Under the pieces are notes generated by a model. That model saw only the letters and a list, made by a program, of their open reading frames with translations, did no database searches and was not told the DNA's origin. From assembly GCA_023426275.1 (NCBI GenBank), contig JAFABC010000234.1, positions 1 to 28,775 of the forward strand: a DNA stretch of 28,775 bases, given 5' to 3'. Shown here in pieces: positions 8,075 through 17,404 of the stretch; position 1 is the stretch's first letter; every line of letters starts with the position of its first letter. The DNA is from Pseudomonadota bacterium. GTDB lineage: Bacteria > Desulfobacterota > Desulfovibrionia > Desulfovibrionales > Desulfovibrionaceae. The position numbers and the translations under genes are program-made.

Positions 8075-8968
8075 ATGTCCCTGGTCATCAATCACAACAT
8101 GATGGCGATGAACGCCTCAAGAAACCTGTCCAACTCCTATGGCGCGCTGGCGACTTCGACCAGACGCCTGTCGTCGGGGTTGCGCATCACCACGGCCGCG
8201 GACGACGCCGCCGGTCTGGCCATTCGCGAGCTCATGCGCTCGGATATTTCCACCCTGAACCAGGGCGTGCGCAACGCCAACGACGCCATTTCCATGATCC
8301 AGACCGCCGACGGCGCGCTCCAGGTCGTGGACGAAAAGCTCATCCGAATGAAGTAAATTGCCGATAAGGCCGCCACCGTCACCTACACCTCGGACCAGCG
8401 CCTGATCATCGATTCCGAATACCAGGCCATGGCTTCGGAAATCACCCGTATCGCCATGGCGACCGACTTTAACGGCATCTATCTCCTCAACGGCAACCTT
8501 TCGAGCTCCGAACACACCGGCAACACCCTGACCCCGTCCGGCAAGCTCAAGGTCCACTTCGGCACCGGCAACTCCAGCGCCGAGGACTACTACTACATCC
8601 AGATCGGCAACTCGACCGCCTCGGCCCTGGGCGTGGGCATGGGCGCGGCTTCCGGCCGGGCCGGCCGCAGCATTTCCACCCAGCAGATGGCCCAGGAGGC
8701 CCTTGACGCCATCACCCAGGCCATCGTGTCCAAGGACAAGATCCGGGCCAACCTGGGCGCGCTGCAAAACCGGCTGGAGAACACCATCTCCAACCTCCAG
8801 ATCCAGGCCGAAAACCTGCAATCCGCTGAATCGCAAATTTCGGACGTGGACGTGGCCAATGAAATGACGGAATTCGTGCGGCAGCAGATCCTGACCCAGT
8901 CGGCCGTGGCCATGCTGTCCCAGGCCAACTCCCTGCCCAAGATGGCCATGCAGCTCATCAGCGGTTAA
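8075..8968 (+). pseudogene. Flagellin gene interrupted by an in-frame TAA
   Basis: Apart from one codon this is a complete 297-codon flagellin, the filament subunit. The D0/D1 N-terminus is intact (MSLVINHNMMAMNASRNL, LSSGLRITTAADDAAGLAIR) and so is the C-terminus (ENLQSAESQISDVDVANEM, QILTQSAVAMLSQANSLP). Codon 94, at 8354-8356, is TAA, in the well-conserved stretch DEKLIRMK-stop-IADKAA. The frame continues without a shift: codons 95-118 read IADKAATVTYTSDQRLIIDS onward and join smoothly to the rest. Promoter and ribosome site (AAGGAGGT at 8063-8070) are strong. A single substitution from CAA, GAA or AAA would explain it. Translation alone gives a 93-aa fragment unable to form a filament. 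A sequencing error, true loss with another flagellin copy elsewhere, or readthrough are all possible. A restart at ATG 8429 lacks a ribosome site. Confidence 0.85.
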
Positions 8969-8989
8969 GCCCGGACACGGTGAGACTAT

Positions 8990-9037
8990 GAAAAAGGACC
9001 AGGGAGGCGGGGACCGGGGTCGGTCCCTCCCTGGTCC
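8990..9037 (-). terminator. Long hairpin between flagellin and rnc, terminator for rnc
   Basis: GGACCAGGGAGG (8996-9007) pairs perfectly over 12 bp with CCTCCCTGGTCC (9026-9037), with an additional GACCG/CGGTC pairing inside. On the minus strand the hairpin is followed by TTTTTC, making it the rnc terminator. On the plus strand it lies about 27 bases after the flagellin stop but has no U-tract, so it would work there only weakly. Confidence 0.75.
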
Positions 9038-9154
9038 GAAAGGCCGGGAAACCGGTGGTCGATTTTTTGACGCGGGCTTGGCGTCGATTCCGGGCGGGCG
9101 CGGTCCCCGGCGTGCCCCGGGGGGATCGAAACGCAGGCTGTGGCGCGGGCCGTA

Positions 9155-9901
9155 TCAGGCGGAAGCCTGGTCGGCGGGAGCGTCCGGCATTTCTTTCGCC
9201 TCGCCGGCAGGCGTGTCGACCAGGGATTCCAGGGCCAGTCGCGCTGCCAGCTGTTCCGCTTTCTTCACGCTTTTATCCACCGCGGTGATCGTCCGGCCGT
9301 CCGGCAGGGTCAGGCGCACGTGGAACCGCTTGTCGTGCTCCGGGCCGTCGCTGCCAAGCAGGGCGTAGACGGGACGGGCCTTGTGGGTCTTCTGGGTGTG
9401 TTCCTGCAGGCGGCTTTTGAAATCCTTGCATTTCCTGGCCATCGGTCTGGCCGGCCAGACATCGTGAAAGGTCTGGGCCACGAAGCGCTTGGCCGCCTGA
9501 TAGCCGCCGTCCAGAAACAGCGCGCCGATCACGGCCTCGAACACGTCGCTGAGCAGCGCCGGACGTTCCCGGCCGCCCTGGTTCTCCTCGCCCTTGCCCA
9601 GCCGGACATGATTTTCCAGGTGCAGCCGGCGGGCCATGACGGCCAGACTCGATTCGTTGACGAGCTGGGCGCGCAGCAGGGTCAGTTCGCCTTCCGGGGC
9701 CTCGGGAAAGCGGGCAAAAAGTTCCTCGGACACGCACAGTTCCAGCACGGCGTCGCCCAGGAATTCCAGGCGTTCGTTGTGCGCCCGCACGTCCTCGCGT
9801 TCGTTGGCCCAGGAACTGTGGGTCAGCGCCGTGCCCAGGAGCTCGGGCCTGGTGAAGACGTGACCAAGGGCCTGTTCGATGACGGCAGTATTTTCAGGCA
9901 T
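9155..9901 (-). CDS. rnc: Ribonuclease III
   Basis: RNase III cuts double-stranded RNA and processes rRNA precursors. The protein is 248 aa from ATG 9901, where the family's N-terminus (MPENTAVIEQALGHVFTRPE) begins; GGAG lies 10 bases upstream. The catalytic signature is complete: NERLEFLGDAVLEL with E43, E46 and D50, and LLSDVFEAVIGALFLDGG with D119 and E122. The double-stranded RNA-binding domain fills about residues 163-235 (KSRLQEHTQK and KKAEQLAARLAL). A 13-residue acidic/Ala tail follows. It faces the flagellin gene convergently and the BioD-like gene divergently, and appears monocistronic. Confidence 0.96.
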   Translation of the reverse strand: MPENTAVIEQALGHVFTRPELLGTALTHSSWANEREDVRAHNERLEFLGDAVLELCVSEELFARFPEAPEGELTLLRAQLVNESSLAVMARRLHLENHVRLGKGEENQGGRERPALLSDVFEAVIGALFLDGGYQAAKRFVAQTFHDVWPARPMARKCKDFKSRLQEHTQKTHKARPVYALLGSDGPEHDKRFHVRLTLPDGRTITAVDKSVKKAEQLAARLALESLVDTPAGEAKEMPDAPADQASA

Positions 9902-10141
9902 GATGCGATTGCTCCATGAAGGTCTCTCGCGCCGGCAGGTTGTCTCGCCGGCGTGAACTCGACGGTTTTTTATCCCTTTTGAGTCGTGATTCCAAGTTTT
10001 CCATGCCGGGCGGACGGGTTTTTTGCCGCGAGCCCCGGGCAAGCGGCTTGATTATCCCGGCCGGTACAGGCATTTTATGCCGACGGGTCCGGCCGCGTGG
10101 CGGGTGGCGGACCCCAAGCGGGCCACAGGAGGAAGGCAGCC

Positions 10142-11209
10142 ATGGCTGGATTGTATATTGGCGCGACAGCCGGATATTCCGGCAAGAATATGGTGGTCAT
10201 GGGGCTGGGGCTGCGTTTCCAGAAGGAAGGCTACCGCGTGGGCTACCTCAAGCCCGTGGGCGCCATGCCCCGGGAGATCGAGGGCCGGCTCTGGGACGAC
10301 GACGCCTATCACGTCCAGCGCATTCTCGGCACGCACGAGGCCCCCGAAACCCTCACCCCGGTGATCGCCTCCCACGACTTCCAGGTCAAGGCCTTCCGCA
10401 ACCAGACCGGCGACGTCATGGGGCTCATCCGGGCGGCCTACGAGAAAGTGTCGGCCGACAAGGACGTCACCCTGATCGGCGGCTCCGGCGGTATGCACAC
10501 CGGCCGCTACTGCAACGCCGACGGCGTGCGGGTGGTGCGCGAACTGGGGATCAAGGCCCTGGTCATCGACCGCTACTCCAAGGAGCTCAACTACGACTAC
10601 CTGCTCGTGCTCAAGGAGCAGCTGGGCGACCATCTGGCCGGCGTCATCTTAAACGACGTGGCCCAGAATTTCCTGGACGAGACCCACACCCTGATCGCGC
10701 CGTTTCTGCGCGACCGGGGCATCCGGGTCCTCGGCGTCATTCCCAAGGACCCGCTCATGGCCGCCATCAAGGTGGCCGATCTGGCCGACCGGCTCGGCGG
10801 CAAGATCATCTCCGCCCACCACAAGGCCGACCGCATCGTGGAAAGTTTTCTCATCGGCACCATGCAGGTGGAAAACTTCATGACGCATTTCCGGCGGCAG
10901 AAAAATTCCGCCATCATCGTCGGCGGCGACCGCTCCGACGTGCATCTGGTGGCCCTGGAAGGGGACAGCCCCTGCCTGGTGCTGACCGGCAACCTCTATC
11001 CCAACGACATCATCCTGACCCGCTCGGAGGTCCTGGAAATCCCCATCATCGTGGTGCGCGAGGATACCTACACCGTGGCCAAGAAGATGGAGACGCTGCT
11101 GATGCGCCACAAGCTGCGCGACGAGATCAAGATCCGCCAGGGTGCGCAGCTCATAAACGCCAACCTCGACTTTGCCGTGCTCATGGAGCAGCTGGGTCTG
11201 TCGCGCTGA
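10142..11209 (+). CDS. BioD-like AAA family protein with DRTGG domain (Pta N-terminal-like)
   Basis: This 355-aa protein resembles the non-catalytic N-terminal half of long phosphotransacetylases and dethiobiotin-synthetase-like P-loop proteins. ATG 10142 is preceded by AGGAAGG. The N-terminal domain begins LYIGATAGYSGKN, a deviant P-loop with K15, then GLGLRFQKEGYRVGYLKPVG as in BioD/CobB-type proteins. The last third is DRTGG-like, with GGDRSD at 261-266 and a nucleotide-binding-like ETLLMRHKLRDEIKIRQGAQ region before the end. No phosphotransacetylase catalytic domain follows, so it may be a nucleotide-sensing regulator instead of an enzyme. It stands alone, ending in a terminator at 11275. 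The reaction, if any, is unknown. Confidence 0.8.
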   Translation: MAGLYIGATAGYSGKNMVVMGLGLRFQKEGYRVGYLKPVGAMPREIEGRLWDDDAYHVQRILGTHEAPETLTPVIASHDFQVKAFRNQTGDVMGLIRAAYEKVSADKDVTLIGGSGGMHTGRYCNADGVRVVRELGIKALVIDRYSKELNYDYLLVLKEQLGDHLAGVILNDVAQNFLDETHTLIAPFLRDRGIRVLGVIPKDPLMAAIKVADLADRLGGKIISAHHKADRIVESFLIGTMQVENFMTHFRRQKNSAIIVGGDRSDVHLVALEGDSPCLVLTGNLYPNDIILTRSEVLEIPIIVVREDTYTVAKKMETLLMRHKLRDEIKIRQGAQLINANLDFAVLMEQLGLSR

Positions 11210-11274
11210 CCGGCCGCTGCCGGGCCAGGACGCTTTTCGATACGCGGTCCCGGTGCGGGGCGCCGCATGCAAAG

Positions 11275-11305
11275 AAGGTCGCAACCGCTGGTCGCGGCCT
11301 TTTTT
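11275..11305 (+). terminator. Intrinsic terminator after the BioD-like gene
   Basis: AAGGTCGC (11275-11282) pairs with GCGGCCTT (11294-11301), with one G-T wobble and an 11-base loop, running into a T-tract to 11305. It separates the plus-strand gene from the convergent 98-aa gene. Confidence 0.8.
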
Positions 11306-11323
11306 GTTGCCCGGGGGGCGGAC

Positions 11324-11620
11324 TCAGTTGCGCCGGTGCTCATTGCAGGACACCAGAAACAGGGCCGCGCGCAGCCGCAGCACCTCGCGCGGCGTCCGGG
11401 CCATGAGGCCATGGCCGGGCAACGCTTCCATGGTGGCCAGGGCCGTCTGCTCCCGGGCCGCCCGGTCGGCGTAGCGCATGGTTTCAAGCTCGGCCAGGGC
11501 GGCCTGGACGTGCAGCCGCTCCTGCACGAAGGCCTCGGCCAGGAGGGCGGCGTGCTCGGGCTGGTGGATGTCGAGGATGCGTTCGGGCAATTCCTGTTGG
11601 TCGATGGCGGCGTGTTTCAT
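11324..11620 (-). CDS. Hypothetical 98-aa protein
   Basis: No family was recognised. ATG 11620 is supported by AAGGAG at 11627-11632 on the coding strand, spaced 6 bases. The protein starts MKHAAIDQQELPERILD and is mostly helical in composition, rich in Ala, Glu, Leu and Arg, with one Cys near the C-terminus (LFLVSCNEHRRN). There is no signal peptide or membrane segment, so it is probably cytoplasmic. It is convergent with the BioD-like gene and divergent from msrAB, with repeat elements lying upstream. The clear ribosome site and GC-rich third positions favour a real gene. Confidence 0.6.
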   Translation of the reverse strand: MKHAAIDQQELPERILDIHQPEHAALLAEAFVQERLHVQAALAELETMRYADRAAREQTALATMEALPGHGLMARTPREVLRLRAALFLVSCNEHRRN

Positions 11621-11700
11621 GGCGGACTCCTTGCCCGGTTCTTTTCGGCTGGTTTGGCGTTTCCTTGAGGGGCATTGTGCCGCAGGGGAAGAAGAGGAAG

Positions 11701-11754
11701 ATGCCTCCGGCGGCCGGGAGGGGGTCACCCCCTCCCGGACCCTCCCGAAAGGGG
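11701..11754 (-). repeat. REP-like palindromic intergenic element, copy 2
   Basis: Read on the minus strand this is almost the same as the element at 11-60: GGGAGGGTCCGGGAGGG, a perfect 12-bp palindrome (CCGGGAGGGGGT with ACCCCCTCCCGG, one-base loop), then CCGCCGGAGGCAT. The flanks are unrelated, which marks the element's borders. Confidence 0.75.
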
Positions 11755-11850
11755 CTGGTGGGCGGTTGTCCGGTTGGTCGGGCTTCGAACGTTTGGCGGC
11801 GCAATGTTGCCAAGGTGCGCCAGCGTCGCTTCGCGCCGGCAAAGATACAT

Positions 11851-11893
11851 CGAGGGGGTCCGGGGGGCATCATGCCTCCCGGCCGCCGGAGGC
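11851..11893 (+). repeat. REP-like palindromic intergenic element, variant copy 3
   Basis: GGGGGGCAT (11862-11870) pairs with ATGCCTCCC (11872-11880) with one wobble, followed by the shared tail GGCCGCCGGAGGCGTC. Its palindrome differs from copies 1 and 2 but resembles the hairpin at 23756-23776. It lies 96 bases from copy 2 in the opposite orientation. Confidence 0.6.
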
Positions 11894-11993
11894 GTCTTTT
11901 GTCTTCTTTCCTGCCCGGCGACTCCTTTTTTCCGGGAAACTGCCGCATTCCTCCCGTTTCGCCGATTCGGTCTTATTCTATTTTGTATTGCAT

Positions 11994-12049
11994 GGCGCTT
12001 GGTTGCCGACGAGCCAGACCGGAACGGTTTTTGAAAGGCGCCAAGCGCC
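11994..12049 (+). promoter_or_regulatory. Inverted repeat in the msrAB upstream region
   Basis: GGCGCTTGG (11994-12002) and CCAAGCGCC (12041-12049) are perfect 9-bp complements 38 bases apart, ending 50 bases before the msrAB start. They could form a leader stem or a looped operator. A chance origin cannot be excluded. Confidence 0.35.
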
Positions 12050-12098
12050 CTTGAATGCAAAGCGCCTCTGCGCGGGAGACAACTCAAGGGAGGCCGAT

Positions 12099-13238
12099 AT
12101 GCGACCCCAATATAGACGAACACCCGGACTTCTTGGAATGCTCTGGGTATTTACGGCAGCCCTGCTGACGGCCGCGGTCGTTTTCGGGGCAGCCGACAAA
12201 CAGGCAACCAGAACGGAGACCGCCATGACCAGCCAAGACCCATCCCTTGCGGTGGCGACCCTTGCCGGCGGCTGCTTCTGGTGCGTGGAATCGGACCTGG
12301 AAAAGCTGCCCGGCGTCAAGGACGTCGTTTCCGGCTACACCGGCGGCACCGAGCCCCACCCCGACTATGAGGAGGTGTCCTCGGGCCGCACAGGCCATTT
12401 TGAGGCTGTCCAGGTCTTTTTCGATCCGGCGCGCATCAGCTACAGGCAAGTGCTCGACGCCTTTTTGCGCCACATCGATCCGACCGACGGCGGCGGGCAA
12501 TTCGCCGATCGCGGCCGGCAGTACCGCCCGGCCATCTTCTACAACGGCGAAACCCAGAAAAAGGAGGCCGAGGAAGCCCTGGCCGCGCTCAAGGCGACGG
12601 GCCACTTCGACAAGCCCCTGGCCGTACAGCTTCTGCCCTTCACCTTCTTCACCAATGCCGAGGCCTACCACCAGAACTACTACAAGACCCACAAGCTCCA
12701 GTACGAGACCTACCGGCGCTTTTCCGGCCGGGATCAATACCTTGAAAAGACCTGGGACGGCGCCGCCGCCAAGCCGCAGTCGCCAAAAAACGACTGGCGC
12801 ACGTTCCACAAGCCCGACGACGCCGCGTTGCGCAAGGAGCTGACCCCGCTGCAATACAAGGTCACCCAGAAGGAAGGCACCGAACCGGCCTTCAACAACG
12901 CCTATTGGGACAACAAGACCCCGGGCATCTACGTGGACGTGGTGTCCGGAGAACCGCTGTTCAGTTCGCGGGACAAGTACGACTCGGGCACGGGCTGGCC
13001 GAGCTTCACCCAGCCGCTCGTCCCGGACAACATCGTCACCCGCGAGGACAAGAGTCTGTTTACCACCCGCACCGAGGTGCGCAGTCGCCACGGCGATTCC
13101 CACCTGGGCCATGTCTTCGACGACGGTCCGGCACCCACGGGTCTCCGCTATTGCATGAATTCCGCCGCGTTGCGCTTCATCCCCGCCGACAAGATGGCGG
13201 CGGAGGGCTACGGCGAATTCAGCAAGGACGTGCAATAA
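12099..13238 (+). CDS. msrAB: Exported methionine sulfoxide reductase MsrA-MsrB fusion
   Basis: The two domains reduce the S and R isomers of methionine sulfoxide in oxidised proteins. The protein is 379 aa from ATG 12099, with AAGGGAGG 5 bases upstream. Residues 1-32 form a signal peptide or anchor: MRPQYRRTPG, then a hydrophobic stretch to VVFGAAD, so it acts outside the cytoplasm. MsrA follows with GGCFWCVE (catalytic C59, partner C62). MsrB fills about 245-370 with SGTGWPSF, RHGDSHLGHVFDDGP and RYCMNSAALRFIP (catalytic C352). These three are the only cysteines. MsrB thus lacks the zinc-binding CxxC pairs and any internal resolving Cys. An internal ATG at 12225 could give a cytoplasmic form but has only a weak ribosome site. 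A hairpin at 13269 ends the unit. Confidence 0.92.
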   Translation: MRPQYRRTPGLLGMLWVFTAALLTAAVVFGAADKQATRTETAMTSQDPSLAVATLAGGCFWCVESDLEKLPGVKDVVSGYTGGTEPHPDYEEVSSGRTGHFEAVQVFFDPARISYRQVLDAFLRHIDPTDGGGQFADRGRQYRPAIFYNGETQKKEAEEALAALKATGHFDKPLAVQLLPFTFFTNAEAYHQNYYKTHKLQYETYRRFSGRDQYLEKTWDGAAAKPQSPKNDWRTFHKPDDAALRKELTPLQYKVTQKEGTEPAFNNAYWDNKTPGIYVDVVSGEPLFSSRDKYDSGTGWPSFTQPLVPDNIVTREDKSLFTTRTEVRSRHGDSHLGHVFDDGPAPTGLRYCMNSAALRFIPADKMAAEGYGEFSKDVQ

Positions 13239-13268
13239 CCCGCCTTACCCATTCCCGCCTTTGATCTG

Positions 13269-13303
13269 GTCCCGAAGCGGCGCAGCCGCTTCGGGACTCC
13301 CTT
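13269..13303 (+). terminator. Hairpin terminator after msrAB
   Basis: GTCCCGAAGCGGC (13269-13281) and GCCGCTTCGGGAC (13285-13297) form a perfect 13-bp stem with a GCA loop. The following TCCCTT is a poor U-tract, so efficiency is uncertain, but position and stability fit termination. Confidence 0.65.
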
Positions 13304-13450
13304 CCGACCGGTTGCGCCATGTGAAACCAGGAACAACATACTGGCTTTGCGAAGCCGGATAGGCTAGGCTTGCTTCCGTTCGGAGGCGATATGACGTCGT
13401 TTTCCGATGCGCCGCCCACCGCCATCGGCCCATGAGGCAGGGAGACGGTC

Positions 13451-15265
13451 GTGCCGGGACTTCGGGGAAAATACGCGGCCGCAAGCGTCAAGCGGAAGCT
13501 GCTCGCCCTGTTCGGCTGCATGTTGGCCGGCTTCCTTCTCATTGTGCTCGTCAACGCCCTGGGCGCGCGCCGCGTCGAACACACCCTGACCCTGGAGCGT
13601 CTGGCGGTGACCGCCTCCTTCGACGTGCTCTCCATGCGCCGCCAGGAAAAAAACTACTTCCTGCGCCACGATCCCGATTCCCTGGCCGCCGTGCGCCGCC
13701 ACCAGCAGGCCGCGACCGCGGCCCTGGCCACCATCGGCGACCTCGATCCCGACCATAATGCGGTGCGCGACAAGGCGCTGGCCCTGCTGCGGCAGTATCT
13801 GCACAGCCTGCTGGCCATGACCGCGAACGCCGACGATACCGGCACCGACGCGGCGGCCGCCCGCTTTCTGGCCAGCTCCCGGGCCCTGGACCGGTTCGCC
13901 TCCGAAAGCCCGGCCCTGGCCCAGGACGTGGAACGGGTGCATCTGCTGGAAAAGCGCTGGCTGGCCTCGGGTTCGCCCCCCAGCCGGCAGGCCCTGGAAA
14001 ACGCGGTGGGACGTCTGGCCGGCCAGCCGGCCGGCGAACAGCCGCCGGAACTGGCAACGGTCGTCGCGGACTACCGGCAGGCCCTGGCGGCCTATGCCGG
14101 CCGCCTGGAAGCCGAGGGCTCGCCCGACGTCGCCTTCGTGGCCGCCGCCCGGGCCCTGGAGCCCCTGACCGACGAGCTGCGCCAGTCCTATGCCGCGCGC
14201 AGCCGCGCCATCGCCCACGACACGGCCCTGGTTTCCACCAGCATCGAGGCCGGTGTCGTCGTGCTGGTGGGGCTGGCCGCCTGGGCCGTGTTCCGCTCGG
14301 TGGCCGCGCCCCTGGCCAGTCTTGGCCGCCATGCCCGCCGGGTGGCCCGGGGCGAGGAAACCGACCTCGATCCGGCCGCGTTTTCCGGGGAGTTCCACGA
14401 ACTGGCCGAGGACATCCGCCGCATGGAGCAGCATCTGGTGGCCACCATCCTCGATCTGGCCCGCAAGGAGCGCGAAGCGGCCGACGAGGCCCGCCGCGCC
14501 CGCGAGGCCCGCAAGCGCGCCGAGGACCTCAGCCGCGTCAAATCGAATTTTTTGAGCCTCGTCTCCCACGAGCTCAAGACGCCCCTGACCTCCATGGTCG
14601 GCTTCGCCCAGGTCATGCTCAAGCGCCTGGAGCGCGGCCCCCTGGCCGAGGCGGCCCGGGAGCGCCCCGAACTGGCCGCCGAAACGGAGCGCCTGCGCGA
14701 GAATCTGGACATCATGTTCGGCGAAGGCCACCGCCTCGACGCCATGATCGACAACGTGCTCGAACTGGCCTCCCTGGAGGCCGGCGACGCCCCCTTGGCC
14801 ATGCATCCCGTGTCCGTCGGCGAAATGGTCGAACTGGCCATCGCGCCCTACCGGCAGATCATGGAGGCCAAGGGGCTGACCTTCGTGCGCGACATCCCCC
14901 GGGACCTGCCGCCGCTTTGCTGCGACCGGGAACGCATGGTCTACGTGCTGCGCCACCTGTTTTCCAACGCCGTCAAATTCACCGACGCCGGCCACGTGGC
15001 CTGCCGGGTCCGCCGGGAACAGGACATGGCCGTCATCCGCGTGGAAGATACCGGCCGGGGCATCCCGGCGGCCATGCGGGAAGCCGTGTTCGAAAAATTT
15101 CTCCAGCTTGGCGACAGCCTCACGGACAAGATGCCCGGACTCGGCATCGGGCTGGCCGCCTCCCGGGCCGTGGTCGAATACCACGGCGGCAGCATCCGCA
15201 TCGCCGGCGCGCCCGGCCGGGGCAGCACCGTGACCATCACCGTGCCGCTGGCGGAAGCGGCCTGA
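13451..15265 (+). CDS. Membrane sensor histidine kinase
   Basis: This 604-aa kinase probably senses a periplasmic signal and autophosphorylates. It starts at GTG 13451, with CAGGGAG 6 bases upstream. Domains in order: TM1 about 16-37; a long helical periplasmic region about 38-260 with the RRQEKNYFLRHD motif reminiscent of helical bimodular (HBM-type) sensor domains; TM2 about 261-282; HAMP-like 283-335; HisKA with SHELKTPLTS (phosphorylated H373); and HATPase_c with FSNAVKFTD, DTGRGIP and GLGIGLAASRAVVEYHGGS. The kinase core is intact. No regulator is fused. The next kinase gene starts 73 bases downstream, so it may or may not share that transcript. The ligand is unknown. Confidence 0.9.
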   Translation: MPGLRGKYAAASVKRKLLALFGCMLAGFLLIVLVNALGARRVEHTLTLERLAVTASFDVLSMRRQEKNYFLRHDPDSLAAVRRHQQAATAALATIGDLDPDHNAVRDKALALLRQYLHSLLAMTANADDTGTDAAAARFLASSRALDRFASESPALAQDVERVHLLEKRWLASGSPPSRQALENAVGRLAGQPAGEQPPELATVVADYRQALAAYAGRLEAEGSPDVAFVAAARALEPLTDELRQSYAARSRAIAHDTALVSTSIEAGVVVLVGLAAWAVFRSVAAPLASLGRHARRVARGEETDLDPAAFSGEFHELAEDIRRMEQHLVATILDLARKEREAADEARRAREARKRAEDLSRVKSNFLSLVSHELKTPLTSMVGFAQVMLKRLERGPLAEAARERPELAAETERLRENLDIMFGEGHRLDAMIDNVLELASLEAGDAPLAMHPVSVGEMVELAIAPYRQIMEAKGLTFVRDIPRDLPPLCCDRERMVYVLRHLFSNAVKFTDAGHVACRVRREQDMAVIRVEDTGRGIPAAMREAVFEKFLQLGDSLTDKMPGLGIGLAASRAVVEYHGGSIRIAGAPGRGSTVTITVPLAEAA

Positions 15266-15275
15266 CCGGCAGGAC

Positions 15276-15304
15276 TTTGCAGCGTCCGCCGATGAGGCTA
15301 TGCT
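15276..15304 (+). promoter_or_regulatory. Possible sigma-70-type promoter before the second kinase
   Basis: TTTGCA (15276-15281) and TATGCT (15299-15304) are 17 bases apart and each match four of six consensus positions. It lies between two kinase genes and would start transcription shortly before ATG 15339. The evidence is modest. Confidence 0.3.
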
Positions 15305-15338
15305 GCGCCATACCGGCCCTAACCATCGAGGCTCCCTT

Positions 15339-16991
<1,653 letters not shown>

Positions 16992-17008
16992 GGAAACGGG
17001 AGGGACGG

Positions 17009-17404
17009 ATGGCACTTCGTGTATTGGCCGTGGACGACGAGCCCGACTTCATCGAAACCCTGGTCAAACGGTTCCGCTACCGCCAGATCCCGGTGACCGC
17101 CGCCCAAAGCGGTCCCGAGGCCCTGGCGCGGCTCGAGGCGGAGCCCTTCGACGTGGTCATCCTGGACATGCGGATGCCGGGCATGGACGGCCTCACGGTG
17201 CTCAAGGAGATCAAGAAGCGCCATCCGCTGGTCGAGGTCATCATCCTGACCGGCCACGCCTCGGTCGAGGCCGGGATGCAGGGCATGTCCCTTGGCGCCT
17301 ACGACTACGTGCTCAAGCCCGTGGACTTCGAGGAACTGCTGGAAAAGGCCAACAAGGCCAACGAGCGCAAAAAACTCCATGAAGCCCGAGACACCCCGGC
17401 CTGA
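17009..17404 (+). CDS. Single-domain response regulator (receiver only)
   Basis: This 131-aa protein is a stand-alone receiver. ATG 17009 has GGGAGG upstream. It has all conserved residues: D9/D10 acidic pair, phosphoacceptor D53 in ILDMRMPGMDG, T81 and K103 in VLKP. About 12 residues follow the last helix, too few for an output domain. It should accept phosphate from the upstream Cache-like kinase and signal by protein contact, or pass phosphate to the next kinase. The downstream kinase gene starts inside its 3' end (26-base overlap), implying coupled translation. Confidence 0.93.
   Translation: MALRVLAVDDEPDFIETLVKRFRYRQIPVTAAQSGPEALARLEAEPFDVVILDMRMPGMDGLTVLKEIKKRHPLVEVIILTGHASVEAGMQGMSLGAYDYVLKPVDFEELLEKANKANERKKLHEARDTPA

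Larger units (their letters stand above)
11621..12098. other. 478-bp divergent intergenic region with two palindromic elements
   Basis: The stretch between the 98-aa gene and msrAB holds two oppositely oriented palindromic elements (11701-11754 and 11851-11893), an AT-rich patch at 11970-11990 (TCTTATTCTATTTTGTATTG) that is the likeliest place for an msrAB promoter, and a 9-bp inverted repeat (11994-12002 with 12041-12049). Frames running through it lack start signals or family resemblance, so no gene is called. Confidence 0.6.

Noticed and set aside
8354..8356. Recoded amino acid (selenocysteine or pyrrolysine) at the flagellin stop
   Set aside because: Those use TGA and TAG; this codon is TAA, and flagellins do not have Cys or Lys-derivative catalytic residues here.
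8360..8367. Exact sigma-28 -10 consensus GCCGATAA just after the flagellin stop codon
   Set aside because: No TAAA-like -35 element lies about 15 bases upstream (CATC at that place) and the sequence encodes conserved flagellin residues (ADK), so coincidence is more likely than a promoter for the C-terminal fragment.
8429..8968. Independent 179-aa flagellin C-terminal gene starting at ATG 8429
   Set aside because: No ribosome site precedes the ATG, and conserved flagellin sequence continues upstream of it in the same frame right back to the TAA, so it is the rest of the interrupted gene.
9915..9970. Hairpin (CGCCGGC/GCCGGCG) with downstream T-run between rnc and the BioD-like gene as a terminator
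   Set aside because: The T-run begins about 12 bases after the stem and no plus-strand gene ends there, so it is not supported.
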